A stretch of DNA of 64,000 nucleotides, from positions 220,032 to 284,031 of the forward strand of contig NZ_JABMCI010000060.1 of NCBI RefSeq assembly GCF_013359775.1, given 5' to 3'. This DNA comes from Cellulomonas humilata (GTDB lineage: Bacteria; Actinomycetota; Actinomycetes; Actinomycetales; Cellulomonadaceae). The position numbers were made by a program, and so were the translations under genes. A model generated the notes under the pieces. It saw nothing but the letters and a program-made list of their open reading frames with translations, did not search any database and was not told the DNA's origin. This document shows, piece after piece, positions 25,504 to 34,677 of the stretch. Numbering within the stretch: the first letter of the stretch is position 1; each line of letters begins with the position of its first letter.

Positions 25504-25980
25504 TCAGCCGATGACGAGCTCGATGCCGTCGGCGGTGTTGCGCAGGTCGGTGACCGGGCGCAGCGTGCCGTCGGGGAGGCGGACCGAGATCGTGTCGGGC
25601 GCCCCGGGCGGTCGGGTGGCCCGCATCGTCTGCAGGTGCAGGACCAGCGCGGACGCGGAGATCACGGGCGTGCCGCCCGGCTGCCACGCCGGTGCGGGTG
25701 GGGGTGCCGGTGCGTCGGCCACCGACAGCTCCGCGCGCACCCGGTCCAGGAACGCGTCGACCTCCTGCTGGTCGTAGCCCTCGCGCCACTTGGTGGTCTG
25801 GAACCGGATCCCGTCGATCTGCTGCGCGGTCACCGGCTTCGTCGCGCGGCCCGCTCCCTCCCGCTCCTTGAGGGTGTCGGCCACCCGGTCCAGGAAGTCG
25901 TCGACCTCGTCCTGGTCGTAGCCCTCGCGGAACTTGGTGGCCGCGAACTTCTGGTTGAGGACGTCGGCGGAGGTGAGCAT
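25504..25980 (-). CDS. DivIVA-domain protein with two DivIVA-type repeats
   Basis: A 158-residue protein. Two copies of the DivIVA N-terminal motif are visible: NQKFAATKFREGYDQDEV DDFLDRV at about residues 8-33 and RFQTTKWREGYDQQEV DAFLDRV at about 57-80. In full-length DivIVA this motif binds curved membranes and is followed by a long coiled coil; here only a short Pro-rich region and a small C-terminal tail follow. It may modify or recruit the polar Wag31/DivIVA scaffold of actinobacteria, but this is inference. Small neighbours: mutY 20 bp upstream. Confidence 0.82.
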   Translation of the reverse strand: MLTSADVLNQKFAATKFREGYDQDEVDDFLDRVADTLKEREGAGRATKPVTAQQIDGIRFQTTKWREGYDQQEVDAFLDRVRAELSVADAPAPPPAPAWQPGGTPVISASALVLHLQTMRATRPPGAPDTISVRLPDGTLRPVTDLRNTADGIELVIG

Positions 25981-26000
25981 GACCGCATGGTCCCACGCGG

Positions 26001-26921
26001 TCAGGACGGGAGCCGGTACGTCGGTGGGTCGTCCTCGCTGGCCGCCGCGTCCCGGGTGACCAACCCGTCGGCCACCAGCCCGTCCACGCAGCGGGCGAGC
26101 TGCCCGGCGTCCGGCCAGACCGCGTCGACCGCGGCGGCCGGCACCGGACCGAGGGTGTCGCGGAGCAGGGCCATCACGCGCCCGCGCACCTGCCGGTCGG
26201 TGCCCGTGAACGACTGGGTCCGGCGGCGTCCGGCGTGCTCGTCGGCCGGCCGGCCAGCGGCGTACCAGGCGCACACGTCCTGCACCGGGCAGGCGTCGCA
26301 GCGCGGGGACCGGGCGGTGCAGACGAGGGCGCCCAGCTCCATCGACGCGGCGGCCCACCGGGCGGCGGTCGCGTGGTCGTCGGGCACGTACGCGGTGGCC
26401 CGCCGGACCTCGTCCACCGTCTGGCTCGGAGCCGGGAGCGCGACGCCGTCGACCGTGCGGGCCAGCACGCGCCGGACGTTGGTGTCGAGCACCACCGACC
26501 GCCGCCCGTACGCGAAGGCCAGGACCGCGGCAGCCGTGTAGGAGCCGATGCCGGGCAGCGCGAGGAGCTCGGCCTCCGTCGACGGGACCACCCCGCCGTG
26601 CCGCTCGACGATCGCCCGCGCGCACTCCTGCAACCGGAGCGCGCGGCGCGGGTAGCCCAGCCGGTCCCACGCGCGCAGCACGTCGGCCGTCGACGCCGCC
26701 GCGAGGTCCTCCGGCATCGGCCACCGGGCCATCCACGCCCGCCACGCCGGCTCGACGCGGACCACCGGCGTCTGCTGGAGCATCACCTCGCTGACCAGCA
26801 CGCCGTACGCCGTCCGGTCGGCCGCGCGCCACGGCAGGTCGCGCGCGTGCACCCCGAACCAGGCGAGCACCGGCTCGCGCAGCTGGGCGGGGGACGGCGG
26901 CACCGCAGCATCCTGCCTCAC
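26001..26921 (-). CDS. mutY: A/G-specific adenine glycosylase
   Basis: A 306-residue base-excision repair enzyme removing adenine paired with 8-oxoguanine. The N-terminal catalytic helix region is LPWRAADRTAYGVLVSEVMLQQTPV; the helix-hairpin-helix LPGIGSYTAAAVLAFAYG is followed by the catalytic Asp in VVLDTNVRRVLAR, and a four-cysteine iron-sulfur cluster site (C-TARSPR-C-DA-C-PVQDV-C) is near residues 200-220. The C-terminal part lacks a long NUDIX-like lesion-recognition domain, as is usual for actinobacterial MutY. Start uncertain between GTG 26921 and GTG 26903, the latter preceded by AGGA. Confidence 0.93.
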   Translation of the reverse strand: MRQDAAVPPSPAQLREPVLAWFGVHARDLPWRAADRTAYGVLVSEVMLQQTPVVRVEPAWRAWMARWPMPEDLAAASTADVLRAWDRLGYPRRALRLQECARAIVERHGGVVPSTEAELLALPGIGSYTAAAVLAFAYGRRSVVLDTNVRRVLARTVDGVALPAPSQTVDEVRRATAYVPDDHATAARWAAASMELGALVCTARSPRCDACPVQDVCAWYAAGRPADEHAGRRRTQSFTGTDRQVRGRVMALLRDTLGPVPAAAVDAVWPDAGQLARCVDGLVADGLVTRDAAASEDDPPTYRLPS

Positions 26922-27053
26922 GCCGCCGCGCGTCTCGCCCTGTGAGCGGACCGCGGGCGAACCCGCGCGTCCGCCGGGCGGGTCGAAGGACGTGCCTCTA
27001 CGGTGGTCGCGCCGCGGGATCGCGTGGCGCAGTCGATCGGGTCCGGAGGACGC

Positions 27054-27650
27054 ATGAGCGAGTCGCGACGCCTCCCCGCCCGCGTGTACTGGGTGCGCCG
27101 GCTGGTGGTGCTCGGCATCCCCCTGGTCGTCGTGGCGGTCGTGGTGTGGCTGGTCGCGGGGCGCGGCTCGGGCGACGACCCGACGCCCGACGCGCAGACC
27201 ACGTCCGCTCCGGCCGTCGACCCGACACCCAGCCAGACGCCGACCGACGACGACGGGGTGGCCGACTGCGCGGCAGCGGGCCTGGCCCTGGCCATGACAC
27301 CGGATGCCGTGTCGTTCGCCGCCGGGGTGAGCGCCACGTTCACGGTCTCGATCACCAACACGAGCGCGGTGCCCTGCCTGGTCGATGCGGGCGAGGTCCA
27401 GCGCGAGATCGTCATCACGTCCGGCTCGGACCGGGTGTGGTCCAACCGCGACTGCGTCGTGGCCGGCACGGAGAAGCGCACGCTCCTGCTGCCCGCCGGC
27501 GGCAACGACACCACCCCGTTCGCGTGGAACCGGGTCCGCTCGGCGGAGGGCTGCCCGCAGGGCCTCCCGGCACCCGGCGCCGGAACGTACTCGGCGCAGC
27601 TGAACCTGGCCGGGACGAGCGCGCCGCCGGCCGTGTTCGGGTTGGGCTAG
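27054..27650 (+). CDS. Membrane-anchored extracytoplasmic protein of unknown function
   Basis: A 198-residue protein. ATG 27054 follows GGAGGA (27045-27050); an upstream in-frame start has no signal. Residues 1-14 are basic, 15-37 form one membrane segment (LVVLGIPLVVVAVVVWLVAG), then an acidic Pro/Thr-rich linker leads to an immunoglobulin-like beta domain with cysteine pairs (DCAAAG, PCLVDAG, RDCVV, EGCPQG). Such domains are common in exported actinobacterial proteins. No enzymatic motif. It ends two bases before the convergent disA gene. Confidence 0.72.
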   Translation: MSESRRLPARVYWVRRLVVLGIPLVVVAVVVWLVAGRGSGDDPTPDAQTTSAPAVDPTPSQTPTDDDGVADCAAAGLALAMTPDAVSFAAGVSATFTVSITNTSAVPCLVDAGEVQREIVITSGSDRVWSNRDCVVAGTEKRTLLLPAGGNDTTPFAWNRVRSAEGCPQGLPAPGAGTYSAQLNLAGTSAPPAVFGLG

Positions 27651-27652
27651 GG

Positions 27653-28732
27653 CTAGACGTACCGCTCGAGGATGCTCGACTCGGCCAACCGGGACAGCCC
27701 CTCACGCACGGCCCGCGCGCGCTGCTCGCCGACGCCGTCGACGGCCATGAGGTCCTCGATGCCGGCGGCCAGCAGCTTCTGGAGGCCGCCGAAGTGCGCC
27801 ACCAGCCGGTCGACGATGGCGCCCGGGAGGCGGGGGACCTTGGACAGCAGCCGGTAGCCGCGCGGTCCGGCGGCCGCGTCGAGGGCGTCGCCACCCCCGG
27901 GCAGGCCGAGCACGCTGGCGATCTTCGCGTTGTCGAGCAGCTCCGTGGAGTCCAGCTCCGCCAGCTCGTCGAGCACCGTGTCCACGTCCCGGCGGCTGGT
28001 GTCGACGTAGTCGCGGATGATGAGCGCCCGGTCGGAGCCGATGCCGCCCACCAGCTCGTCCAGCTGGAGGGTGAGCAGGCGGCCGTCGGTGCCCAGCTCG
28101 ACGACGTAGCCCTCGATCTCCTCCGAGATGCGGCGGACCATCTCGAGGCGCTGCACCACGGCGGACACGTCGCGGACCGTGACCAGGTCCTCGATCTCGA
28201 GGGCGGACAGGGTGCCGCTGACCTCGTCGAGCCGCGACTTGTACCGCTCGAGGGTGGCCAGGGCCTGGTTGGCGCGGGACAGGATGGTGGTCGAGTCCTC
28301 GATGACGTGCCGCTGGCCGCCGACGTACAGCGCGATGATCCGCATGGACGCGGAGACCGACACGACCGGCAGGCCGGTCTGCTTGGCCACGCGCTCGGCG
28401 GTGCGGTGCCGGGTGCCGGACTCGGACGTCTCGATGGTCACGTCCGGCAGCAGCTGGACGGCCGCGCGCAGGATCCGGGAGATGCCCGCGTCCACGACGA
28501 CGGCGCCGTCCATCTTGGCCAGCTCGCGCAGGCGGGTGGCGGAGAACTCGACGTCCAGGACGAACCCGCCGGAGCAGATGCTCTCGACGGTCTGGTCGAA
28601 GCCGAGGACGATCAGCGCGCCGGTCCGTCCGCGCAGGATCCGCTCCAGACCGTCGCGAAGCTCGCCACCCGGGGCGACGGCGGCGAGCGTGGACCTCAGG
28701 AGGTCATCGGAGGCGTGCAGGTGCGACGGCAC
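27653..28732 (-). CDS. disA: DNA integrity scanning diadenylate cyclase
   Basis: A 359-residue protein making cyclic di-AMP from two ATP while scanning DNA. GTG 28732 is chosen because [16 protein letters not shown] matches the normal DisA start and length (about 355-360); a longer frame starting at GTG 28819 would nearly reach the LacI gene. The catalytic domain has DGAVVVDAG and [11 protein letters not shown] (the DGA and RHR motifs); a helical spine and a C-terminal helix-hairpin-helix DNA-binding region ([17 protein letters not shown]) follow. In actinobacteria disA is usually next to radA; here radA lies about 1.5 kb further along with a LacI gene and a small ORF between. Confidence 0.95.
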   Translation of the reverse strand: MPSHLHASDDLLRSTLAAVAPGGELRDGLERILRGRTGALIVLGFDQTVESICSGGFVLDVEFSATRLRELAKMDGAVVVDAGISRILRAAVQLLPDVTIETSESGTRHRTAERVAKQTGLPVVSVSASMRIIALYVGGQRHVIEDSTTILSRANQALATLERYKSRLDEVSGTLSALEIEDLVTVRDVSAVVQRLEMVRRISEEIEGYVVELGTDGRLLTLQLDELVGGIGSDRALIIRDYVDTSRRDVDTVLDELAELDSTELLDNAKIASVLGLPGGGDALDAAAGPRGYRLLSKVPRLPGAIVDRLVAHFGGLQKLLAAGIEDLMAVDGVGEQRARAVREGLSRLAESSILERYV

Positions 28733-28821
28733 GGTTGCATGGTAACGATGGGCGGGCTCGGCGGTCGTCGCGAACCGCAGGGCGGACTGGTTGGCCACGC
28801 GAGTTCGCTCGTTCGACACGC

Positions 28822-29883
28822 TCAGGCGGGCCGCGGCGGGGCCGTGCTGTCGCGCACCACGAGGTCGACCAGGATGCGGTGCTCCTCCGGCGCGGGGGCC
28901 TCACCCGCGCGGAACCGGGCGATCGACGAGGTCAGGGCGGCTGCGGCGGCCTTGCCCTTGGCGGCGAAGTCCTGGTGCACGGTGGTCAGCGCGGGGCGCA
29001 GGCGGCGGGCGAGGGGGGAGTCGTCGAACCCGACGACCGAGAGGTCCTCCGGCACGCGCAGCCCGAGCTCCTCGGCGGCGTGCACCACGGCGGCGGCCAT
29101 GAGGTCCGAGAAGCAGAGCACCGCGCTGGGGCGCTCCGGCCCGTCGAGGATCGCCCGTGCCCCCTGCGAGACGAACGGCTCGGCGTTGTCGTGCACCTCC
29201 ATGACGACGGGGGTCACCCCGCCCGCCTCGAGCGTCTCGACCCAGCCGATCTGGCGCTCGCGGGCGACGAACCCCGACCCGGCGGCGGCGGGGTCGGGTG
29301 CCCAGCCGGGTGGCTCGGTCGAGTTCATCGTGAGGATCCCGATGCGCCGGTGACCCAGGTCGAGCAGGTGCTGGGCGCCCAGGCGTGCCCCGTGGCGCTC
29401 GTCGAGGAGCACGCTGGAGGCCTCGGCCACCGGCTCCCCGTCCACGAACACGAGCGGCAGCCTGCGCCGGACCAGCCAGTCGACGGCCGGGTAGTCCCCG
29501 GCGCACCCGTACACCAGCGCGCCGTCCATCGGGATGTCCCGGGCGGGGATCATGCCCTCCGAGCTGGTGGAGGGCAGGAGCACCACGGCCATGCCGGTGG
29601 GGGCCAGCTCCTCGGCGACCGCCCCGAAGAACGCGGCCGCGATGGGGTCGAGGAACGCGGTGCCGAGCGACTCCGTCAGGAGGACCCCGACCGCACCGGT
29701 GGTGCCGCGGGCCAGCGCCCGGGCCGACGGATCAGGTCCGACGTAGCCGAGGTCGGCCGCGGCCGCGAGGATCGTGCGGCGCATCTCGGCCGAGAGCTGG
29801 TCCGGGCGGGAGAACGCGTTGGACACGGTCATCCGGCTGACGCCCACGCGGTCCGCGATCGTCTGAAGCGTCACCCGGGACAC
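28822..29883 (-). CDS. LacI family transcriptional regulator
   Basis: A 353-residue regulator. GTG 29883 ([27 protein letters not shown]) is chosen so that the LacI helix-turn-helix starts near residue 5; a longer frame from 29955 has no support. The hinge helix [19 protein letters not shown] and the periplasmic-binding-protein-like effector domain (GLLLTESLG-like, [19 protein letters not shown]) follow. Sugar or nucleoside effectors are usual. There is no adjacent metabolic gene, so its targets are elsewhere or unrecognised; it separates disA from radA. Confidence 0.9.
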   Translation of the reverse strand: MSRVTLQTIADRVGVSRMTVSNAFSRPDQLSAEMRRTILAAAADLGYVGPDPSARALARGTTGAVGVLLTESLGTAFLDPIAAAFFGAVAEELAPTGMAVVLLPSTSSEGMIPARDIPMDGALVYGCAGDYPAVDWLVRRRLPLVFVDGEPVAEASSVLLDERHGARLGAQHLLDLGHRRIGILTMNSTEPPGWAPDPAAAGSGFVARERQIGWVETLEAGGVTPVVMEVHDNAEPFVSQGARAILDGPERPSAVLCFSDLMAAAVVHAAEELGLRVPEDLSVVGFDDSPLARRLRPALTTVHQDFAAKGKAAAAALTSSIARFRAGEAPAPEEHRILVDLVVRDSTAPPRPA

Positions 29884-29951
29884 GACGCCACCCTGTTCCG
29901 CTCCATGCGGGACAGGGTAGGTCGCCGGGGCCGGTCCCCGGGAGGCGACGG

Positions 29952-30179
29952 TCATCGCGCGGGGTAGCCCTCGCAGCCGTTCGCGGGGGCGATGGTGTCG
30001 GCCAGGTGGTGCAGTGCTCCTGCCAGGCTGCGGCGGGTGCGCGGTGCGCGGGCCCGGCGGACGCGCGGGATGCGCTCCGGCTCGGGCACCTCGGGCGCCC
30101 AGGGCCGTGCGCTCTCGGCCTCGTGCCGCGCCGCGGTCACACCGAGCAGCAGTCCGAACTGAGGGGTGTCCATCGACAT
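29952..30179 (-). CDS. Small Arg-rich protein of unknown function
   Basis: A 75-residue ORF that starts with ATG 30179 after AGGAG (well spaced). The N-terminus (MSMDTPQFGLLLGVTAARHEAES) could be amphipathic; the centre is rich in arginine (RIPRVRRARAPRTRRSL) and the end has a single Cys. It has a convincing sigma-70-type promoter with unusual AT richness upstream. No known family is recognised. It sits between radA and the LacI gene. Confidence 0.6.
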   Translation of the reverse strand: MSMDTPQFGLLLGVTAARHEAESARPWAPEVPEPERIPRVRRARAPRTRRSLAGALHHLADTIAPANGCEGYPAR

Positions 30180-30209
30180 CAGGGTTCTCCTGTCGGTCTC
30201 GATCTCTTC

Positions 30210-30248
30210 TGTACCGATAAAGTAACCCAGGTCTCTATACCGGTCAAG
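30210..30248 (-). promoter_or_regulatory. Promoter of the 75-residue ORF overlapped by a 13-bp direct repeat
   Basis: On the minus strand, TTGACC (30247-30242) and TACTTT (30224-30219) are separated by 17 bp, a consensus-like vegetative promoter. Two 13-bp direct copies, CTTGACCGGTATA (30248-30236) and CTTTATCGGTACA (30222-30210), spaced 26 bp apart, overlap the -35 and -10 elements. A repressor recognising this pair is likely. Confidence 0.7.
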
Positions 30249-30268
30249 AGGACAGTCGGGTCTGACTT

Positions 30269-31690
30269 TCAGCGACGGGCGCTCGTAGCAAGCTCGGGCA
30301 CGAGCCCGGCCGCGGTGACGGCCTCTCCGAGGTCCGCTGCCATGAGGACGGTCAGCCCGGCAGGCGGCGTCGCGCCGTCGAGAGCCCCCGCCGGCACGAT
30401 CGCGCGCGTGAACCCGAGCCGGGCCGCCTCCGCGAGGCGCCGACCGACGCCGGACACGGTTCGGATCTCCCCGGCGAGCCCCACCTCGCCGATGGCCACC
30501 AGCCCACGCGGCAGCGGCACGTTCTCCCGCGAGCTCACGGCGGCGAGCGCGAGCGCCAGGTCCGCCCCCGGCTCCATCACCCGGGCGCCCCCGATGGTCG
30601 ACACGTAGACGTCCTGGTCCGCCAGCCGCGCGCCCAGCCGGCGCTGGAGCACGGCGAGCACCATGGCCAGCCGGCTGCTGTCGACGCCGCTGGTGGTGCG
30701 TCGCGGGTTGGGCACCGCGCTGGGCGCGACCAGCGACTGCACCTCCACGACCAGCGGCCGGCGGCCCTCCAGCGTGACGGTCAGGCACGTGCCCGGGACC
30801 GCGTGCAGGGCCTGGGAGATGAACAGGCCGCTGGGGTCCGCCAGACCGACGATCCCGGACTCCGACAGGTCGAAGCAGCCGACCTCGTCCGTCGGGCCGT
30901 ACCGGTTCTTGGTGGCCCGCAGCATGCGCAGGCGCGAGTGGCGCTCGCCCTCGAACTGGCAGACGACGTCCACCAGGTGCTCGAGCGTCCGCGGTCCGGC
31001 GACCGACCCGTCCTTGGTGACGTGCCCGATGAGCACCACCGGCAGGTCCCGGGCCTTCGCCGCCTGGATCACCGCGCTGGCCACCTCGCGCACCTGGGAC
31101 ACGCCGCCGGCGGTCCCCTCGACCTGCGCGGACGCGATCGTCTGGATGGAGTCGAGCACCAGCAGGTCCGGGTCGACGAGCTCGATGTGGCCGAGGACCG
31201 CGCCGAGGTCGGTCTCCGCGGTGAGCAGCAGCCGGGGGTCGAGCGCGTGGATCCGACCCGCCCGCAGGCGCACCTGCGCGGCCGACTCCTCGCCGGTCAC
31301 GTACAGGACCGTGCGGCCCGTCCGCGCCGCGCGTGCGGCCACGTCGAGCAGCAGGGTCGACTTGCCGACGCCCGGCTCCCCGGCCAGCAGCACCACGGCG
31401 CCGGGGACGAGGCCGCCGCCGAGCACCCGGTCCAGCTCGTCGACCCCGGTGGGCCGCGCCCGCGCGGTCTCGACGTCGATCTGGTCGATGGGGCGGGCCG
31501 GGGACCGCAGGGGAGAGGTGGCGACCGTGCGCGGCGCGCCGCCACCGGGACCCGTGTCCTCGACGACCGACCCCCAGGACTGGCACTCACCGCACCGGCC
31601 CACCCACTTGCCGGCGGTCCACCCGCACTCGGTGCAGCGGAACGCGGGACGGGCGCTGCGGTCGGGGCGCTTCGAGGGGGTCGACGTCAC
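30269..31690 (-). CDS. radA: DNA repair protein RadA
   Basis: A 473-residue RecA-like branch-migration helicase for recombinational repair. The N-terminal zinc finger is CTECGWTAGKWVGRCGEC; Walker A is GEPGVGKST near residue 95, and the RadA-specific motif appears as KNRYG (usual KNRFG) in RATKNRYGPTDEVG. A Lon-like C-terminal domain ends with AIGEVGLAGEIR. GTG 31690 (VTSTPSKRPDRS) is taken as start; GTG 31720 is an alternative with a GGGGGG run close upstream. RadA and DisA act together in replication-stress control in several bacteria. Confidence 0.94.
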   Translation of the reverse strand: MTSTPSKRPDRSARPAFRCTECGWTAGKWVGRCGECQSWGSVVEDTGPGGGAPRTVATSPLRSPARPIDQIDVETARARPTGVDELDRVLGGGLVPGAVVLLAGEPGVGKSTLLLDVAARAARTGRTVLYVTGEESAAQVRLRAGRIHALDPRLLLTAETDLGAVLGHIELVDPDLLVLDSIQTIASAQVEGTAGGVSQVREVASAVIQAAKARDLPVVLIGHVTKDGSVAGPRTLEHLVDVVCQFEGERHSRLRMLRATKNRYGPTDEVGCFDLSESGIVGLADPSGLFISQALHAVPGTCLTVTLEGRRPLVVEVQSLVAPSAVPNPRRTTSGVDSSRLAMVLAVLQRRLGARLADQDVYVSTIGGARVMEPGADLALALAAVSSRENVPLPRGLVAIGEVGLAGEIRTVSGVGRRLAEAARLGFTRAIVPAGALDGATPPAGLTVLMAADLGEAVTAAGLVPELATSARR

Positions 31691-31841
31691 GCGTCGCACG
31701 GTAACCGGACCGTCTGACACTGACCCCCCGCGCCACGGCCGGGCCGCGTTCCGGCGTCGTGCGTCGTCGGACGAGCGAGCGTAGGTAGGCTGCGGGGCGT
31801 CCGGCGAGGGTTCGGACGAAGTGATGCAAGGGGGAGCCCCG

Positions 31842-32669
31842 ATGAGCGACACCGGCCGTCCCGGCCCCGAACGACCCGCAGGCCCGCCGGTGCCGCCGAT
31901 CTCGAACTGGCAGGCGGCGCAGCGGCAGCCGCCGACAGCACCGGTCCCGGGCGCCCCCGCCTTCCCGTCCACACCCGCCGGATCGGCCGCCGGGACCCCC
32001 GCGGCGTTCGCCGCGCAGACCTTCGACCGGGAGCCCGAGAACGCCCCGGCCGCCACCGGCCGCCCCCGCTGGCTGATCCCGGCGATCGTCGGGGTGGTCG
32101 TGCTGGTCGCCGCGGCGATCGTCCTCGGGATCGTCCTCAGCTCGAACGACGACACCGACGCGGCACCGCCGGCCGTCGCGACGACCATCCTCCTGCCGTC
32201 CCCGACGCCGACCATCGAGCCCGTGGCGCGCCCGGCCACCACCGCGTTCGCCGTGGCGCTGCCGACGACCGTGCTCCAGTACGCGCTCGCCACATCGGTG
32301 CCCGACGCCGAGTGGCAGGCCGCGGGCGCCCTCGAGGCGTACACCGAGACGTACTCCGACGGCGGCAGCGGCACCGTGACCGTCCGCTCCGGCCAGTGGG
32401 AGACGCCCGCCGAGGCGACCGCGTTCGCCGCCGGCCTGGTCGGCGCGGTCGCGCCCGCACCCGCCCCGGACCCGTCCGCGTCGCCCACCGGCCCGACCCT
32501 CCCGCAGAACGGGGACGTCACTGCAGGCGGAGCGGTGGCCGGCACGTACTCGATCGTCGACGCGGGTGACGGCACCGGCGTCGCAGTCTGGACCAACGGC
32601 ACCACGGTCTTCCGGGCCACGGCGCCGCTCACGGACATCGTCGACCTCTACAACGCGTTCCCGCTCTGA
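31842..32669 (+). CDS. Membrane-anchored protein with Pro-rich cytoplasmic head, unknown function
   Basis: A 275-residue protein. ATG 31842 follows AAGGGGGAG (31828-31836). Residues 1-70 are rich in Pro, Ala and Gly; one membrane segment (LIPAIVGVVVLVAAAIVLGIVL) follows, then an extracytoplasmic region with a Ser/Thr/Pro linker and a small domain (ALPTTVLQYALATSVPD, TYSIVDAGDGTGVAVWTNGTTVFRATA). The layout resembles many actinobacterial cell-envelope proteins of unknown role. Divergent from radA. Confidence 0.7.
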   Translation: MSDTGRPGPERPAGPPVPPISNWQAAQRQPPTAPVPGAPAFPSTPAGSAAGTPAAFAAQTFDREPENAPAATGRPRWLIPAIVGVVVLVAAAIVLGIVLSSNDDTDAAPPAVATTILLPSPTPTIEPVARPATTAFAVALPTTVLQYALATSVPDAEWQAAGALEAYTETYSDGGSGTVTVRSGQWETPAEATAFAAGLVGAVAPAPAPDPSASPTGPTLPQNGDVTAGGAVAGTYSIVDAGDGTGVAVWTNGTTVFRATAPLTDIVDLYNAFPL

Positions 32670-32674
32670 CGGTC

Positions 32675-32728
32675 GAGAACAACCTCGGTCGCGTTCTGGT
32701 GTCCAGGACCGCGACCGAGGGTGTTCTC
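32675..32728. terminator. Bidirectional terminator hairpin
   Basis: A 19-bp stem (32675-32693 with 32710-32728, one mismatch) and a 16-nt loop lie between the convergent ends of the 31842 and 32730 genes. The right arm begins two bases before the end of the VOC gene. Confidence 0.7.
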
Positions 32729-32729
32729 G

Positions 32730-33107
32730 TCAGCTGGCCGCGATGATCGACAGGATGTTGCCGGCCGGGTCGGTGAACCACGCGATCAGCGGGCCTCCGC
32801 CGCGGAACACGTAGTCGTCGTCGGTCTGCACGGGCGTGCCCTCGTAGCGCTCGAACGGCACCCCGCGCCCGCGCAGCTCGGCCACGGTTCCGGGCACGTC
32901 CTCGACCGGGAAGTTGAGCACCGTGTAGGTCGCGGGCGTGTGCGCCGGGCCCTTCGGGTAGACCAGCACCTCGTGGCCGTCGAGATGCAGGAAGAGCATC
33001 CCGTTCTCCTCGGTGACCTCGAGCCCGAGCGCGTCGGCGTAGAACGCCTTCGCCGCTGGGACGTCGTCGGTCGAGAACCCGCTGAACGCCTTGCTGAGGT
33101 CCGCCAT
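32730..33107 (-). CDS. VOC family (glyoxalase-like) protein
   Basis: A 125-residue single-domain vicinal-oxygen-chelate protein. ATG 33107 is preferred over the GTG at 33113 because GGAGGAG (33113-33119) is correctly spaced before it. Two beta-alpha-beta-beta-beta modules are visible: FSTDDVPAAKAFYADALGLEVTEENGMLFLHLDGHEVLVY and NFPVEDVPGTVAELRGRGVPFERYEG, ending in IAWFTDPAGNILSII. The metal ligands usual in glyoxalase I are not all obvious. It may bind or modify a small hydrophobic compound such as an antibiotic; substrate unknown. Confidence 0.83.
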   Translation of the reverse strand: MADLSKAFSGFSTDDVPAAKAFYADALGLEVTEENGMLFLHLDGHEVLVYPKGPAHTPATYTVLNFPVEDVPGTVAELRGRGVPFERYEGTPVQTDDDYVFRGGGPLIAWFTDPAGNILSIIAAS

Positions 33108-33169
33108 GGCCACTCCTCCGGTGCAGGGTCGAAGAACCCGACCAGGCTCTCGCGAGACCGGCCCGACGG

Positions 33170-34675
33170 CTAGTGGACCGGTGCCGGGACGGCGGCGGGC
33201 GCGGCGGGCAGGGTGACCGTGAACGTGGTCCCGGGTCCGCTGTCGACCGTGATGGTGCCGCCATGGGCGGTGACCACCGCGTGCACGATCGCGAGCCCCA
33301 GACCGGTGGACCCGCTGGCCGAGTTGCGGGAGGCGTCCCCGCGGGTGAACCGCTGGAACAGGCTCTCGCGCAGCGCGGGCGGGATGCCGGGGCCGTCGTC
33401 GGCCACCTGGATGACGACCTGGTGGCCCGCGCGGCGGACGTGGACCGTGACGGTGCTGCCGGCGGGCGTGTGCAGCCGGGCGTTGGACAGGAGGTTGGCC
33501 AGCACCTGGCGCAGGCGGTGGTCGTCGCCGACCACGAGGGCGTCCTCGAGGTCGTCCCCCGCCGGCAGGTCCAGGCGCCAGTCGTGGTCCGGGCCGGCGG
33601 CGTGCGCGTCCGTGACCGCGTCGATGGCCAGGACGGTCAGGTCGACGGGCTCGGACGCGAGGGGCCGACCGGCGTCCAGCCGCGCGAGCAGCAGCATGTC
33701 CTCGAGCAGCGCGGTCATCCGCAGGGACTCGGACTCGACGCGGGACATCGCCTGCAGCGCGCTGACCGGCATCTCGTCGGGGGAGCGGCGCACCAGCTCG
33801 GCGTACCCGCGGATGGACGCCAGGGGCGTGCGCAGCTCGTGGCTGGCGTCGGCGACGAACTGGCGCACCTGCGACTCGGACTCGTGCCGGGACGCGAGGG
33901 CCTGCTCGACGTGCCCGAGCAGCTGGTTGAGCGCCGCGCCCACCTGGCCGACCTCGGTGGCGGGGTCGGTGTCCTGCGCGGGCACGCGGTCGGCGAGGAC
34001 CACCTCGCCGCGGTCCAGGGGGAGCTGGGCGACGCGGTTCGCGGTGCCGACCACCCGGTCCAGGGGCCGCAGCTCGCGGCGGACCAGCACCAGCCCGACG
34101 GCCGCTGCGACCAGCAGGGCGATCGCGGCCACCACCAGCTCGACGACGACGAACGTGGTGACGGTGCTGGACACCGACGTGGTCGGCAGGGCGGTGACCG
34201 TCGTCGTGCCGTCGGCGTCGACGCTCGAGACCGCCCGGTAGCTGCCGAGCCCCGTCAGGGTGATCGTGTGCGCGTCCCCGTCGGCGGGGACGGCGAGCAT
34301 CTGCGCGGTCTGGGCGTCGGTCAGCGCGGTCGGCGCGCCGTCGTCGTCGATGTAGCCCGCCTGGAACACGGTCAGGTCGGCGGGGTCGACGCCGGCGGGC
34401 TGCTCCACGTTGACCGTGCCGGCGTCCTGCCCGGGGCGGAAGTCACCGGTGCCGGGCGGGGCCGCGAAGACCTCGCCCGGGTCCTGGGTGCCCTGCCGCG
34501 GGAAGTCCGCCGCGCGCCGGTGAGCCGCGGTGACCTTCTCGTCGAGCTGCGCGACCAGGGAGCCCTGGAGCGCGAGCGTCGACACGGTGCCCATGGCGCC
34601 CGCCACGACCGCCACCAGCGCGACGACCATCACGACGAGGCGCCGGCGCAGCGTCCAGCGTGGACGAGTGGGCAC
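33170..34675 (-). CDS. Two-component sensor histidine kinase
   Basis: A 501-residue membrane kinase. GTG 34675 lies two bases after the stop of the response regulator, so the pair is translationally coupled. First membrane segment at about residues 12-34, an extracytoplasmic domain of about 120 residues, a second segment at about 157-180, then HAMP (RRELRPLDRVVGTANRVAQL). HisKA contains DASHELRTPL with phospho-acceptor His279; the ATPase part has NLLSNARLHTPAG, DDGPGIP and GSTGLGLAIV. The ligand of the sensor domain is unknown. Confidence 0.93.
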   Translation of the reverse strand: MPTRPRWTLRRRLVVMVVALVAVVAGAMGTVSTLALQGSLVAQLDEKVTAAHRRAADFPRQGTQDPGEVFAAPPGTGDFRPGQDAGTVNVEQPAGVDPADLTVFQAGYIDDDGAPTALTDAQTAQMLAVPADGDAHTITLTGLGSYRAVSSVDADGTTTVTALPTTSVSSTVTTFVVVELVVAAIALLVAAAVGLVLVRRELRPLDRVVGTANRVAQLPLDRGEVVLADRVPAQDTDPATEVGQVGAALNQLLGHVEQALASRHESESQVRQFVADASHELRTPLASIRGYAELVRRSPDEMPVSALQAMSRVESESLRMTALLEDMLLLARLDAGRPLASEPVDLTVLAIDAVTDAHAAGPDHDWRLDLPAGDDLEDALVVGDDHRLRQVLANLLSNARLHTPAGSTVTVHVRRAGHQVVIQVADDGPGIPPALRESLFQRFTRGDASRNSASGSTGLGLAIVHAVVTAHGGTITVDSGPGTTFTVTLPAAPAAVPAPVH

Positions 34676-34677
34676 GA

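Noticed and set aside
28733..28819. Longer DisA starting at GTG 28819
   Set aside because: The extension is not family-like and would leave only two bases to the upstream gene; the start at 28732 gives the normal DisA length.
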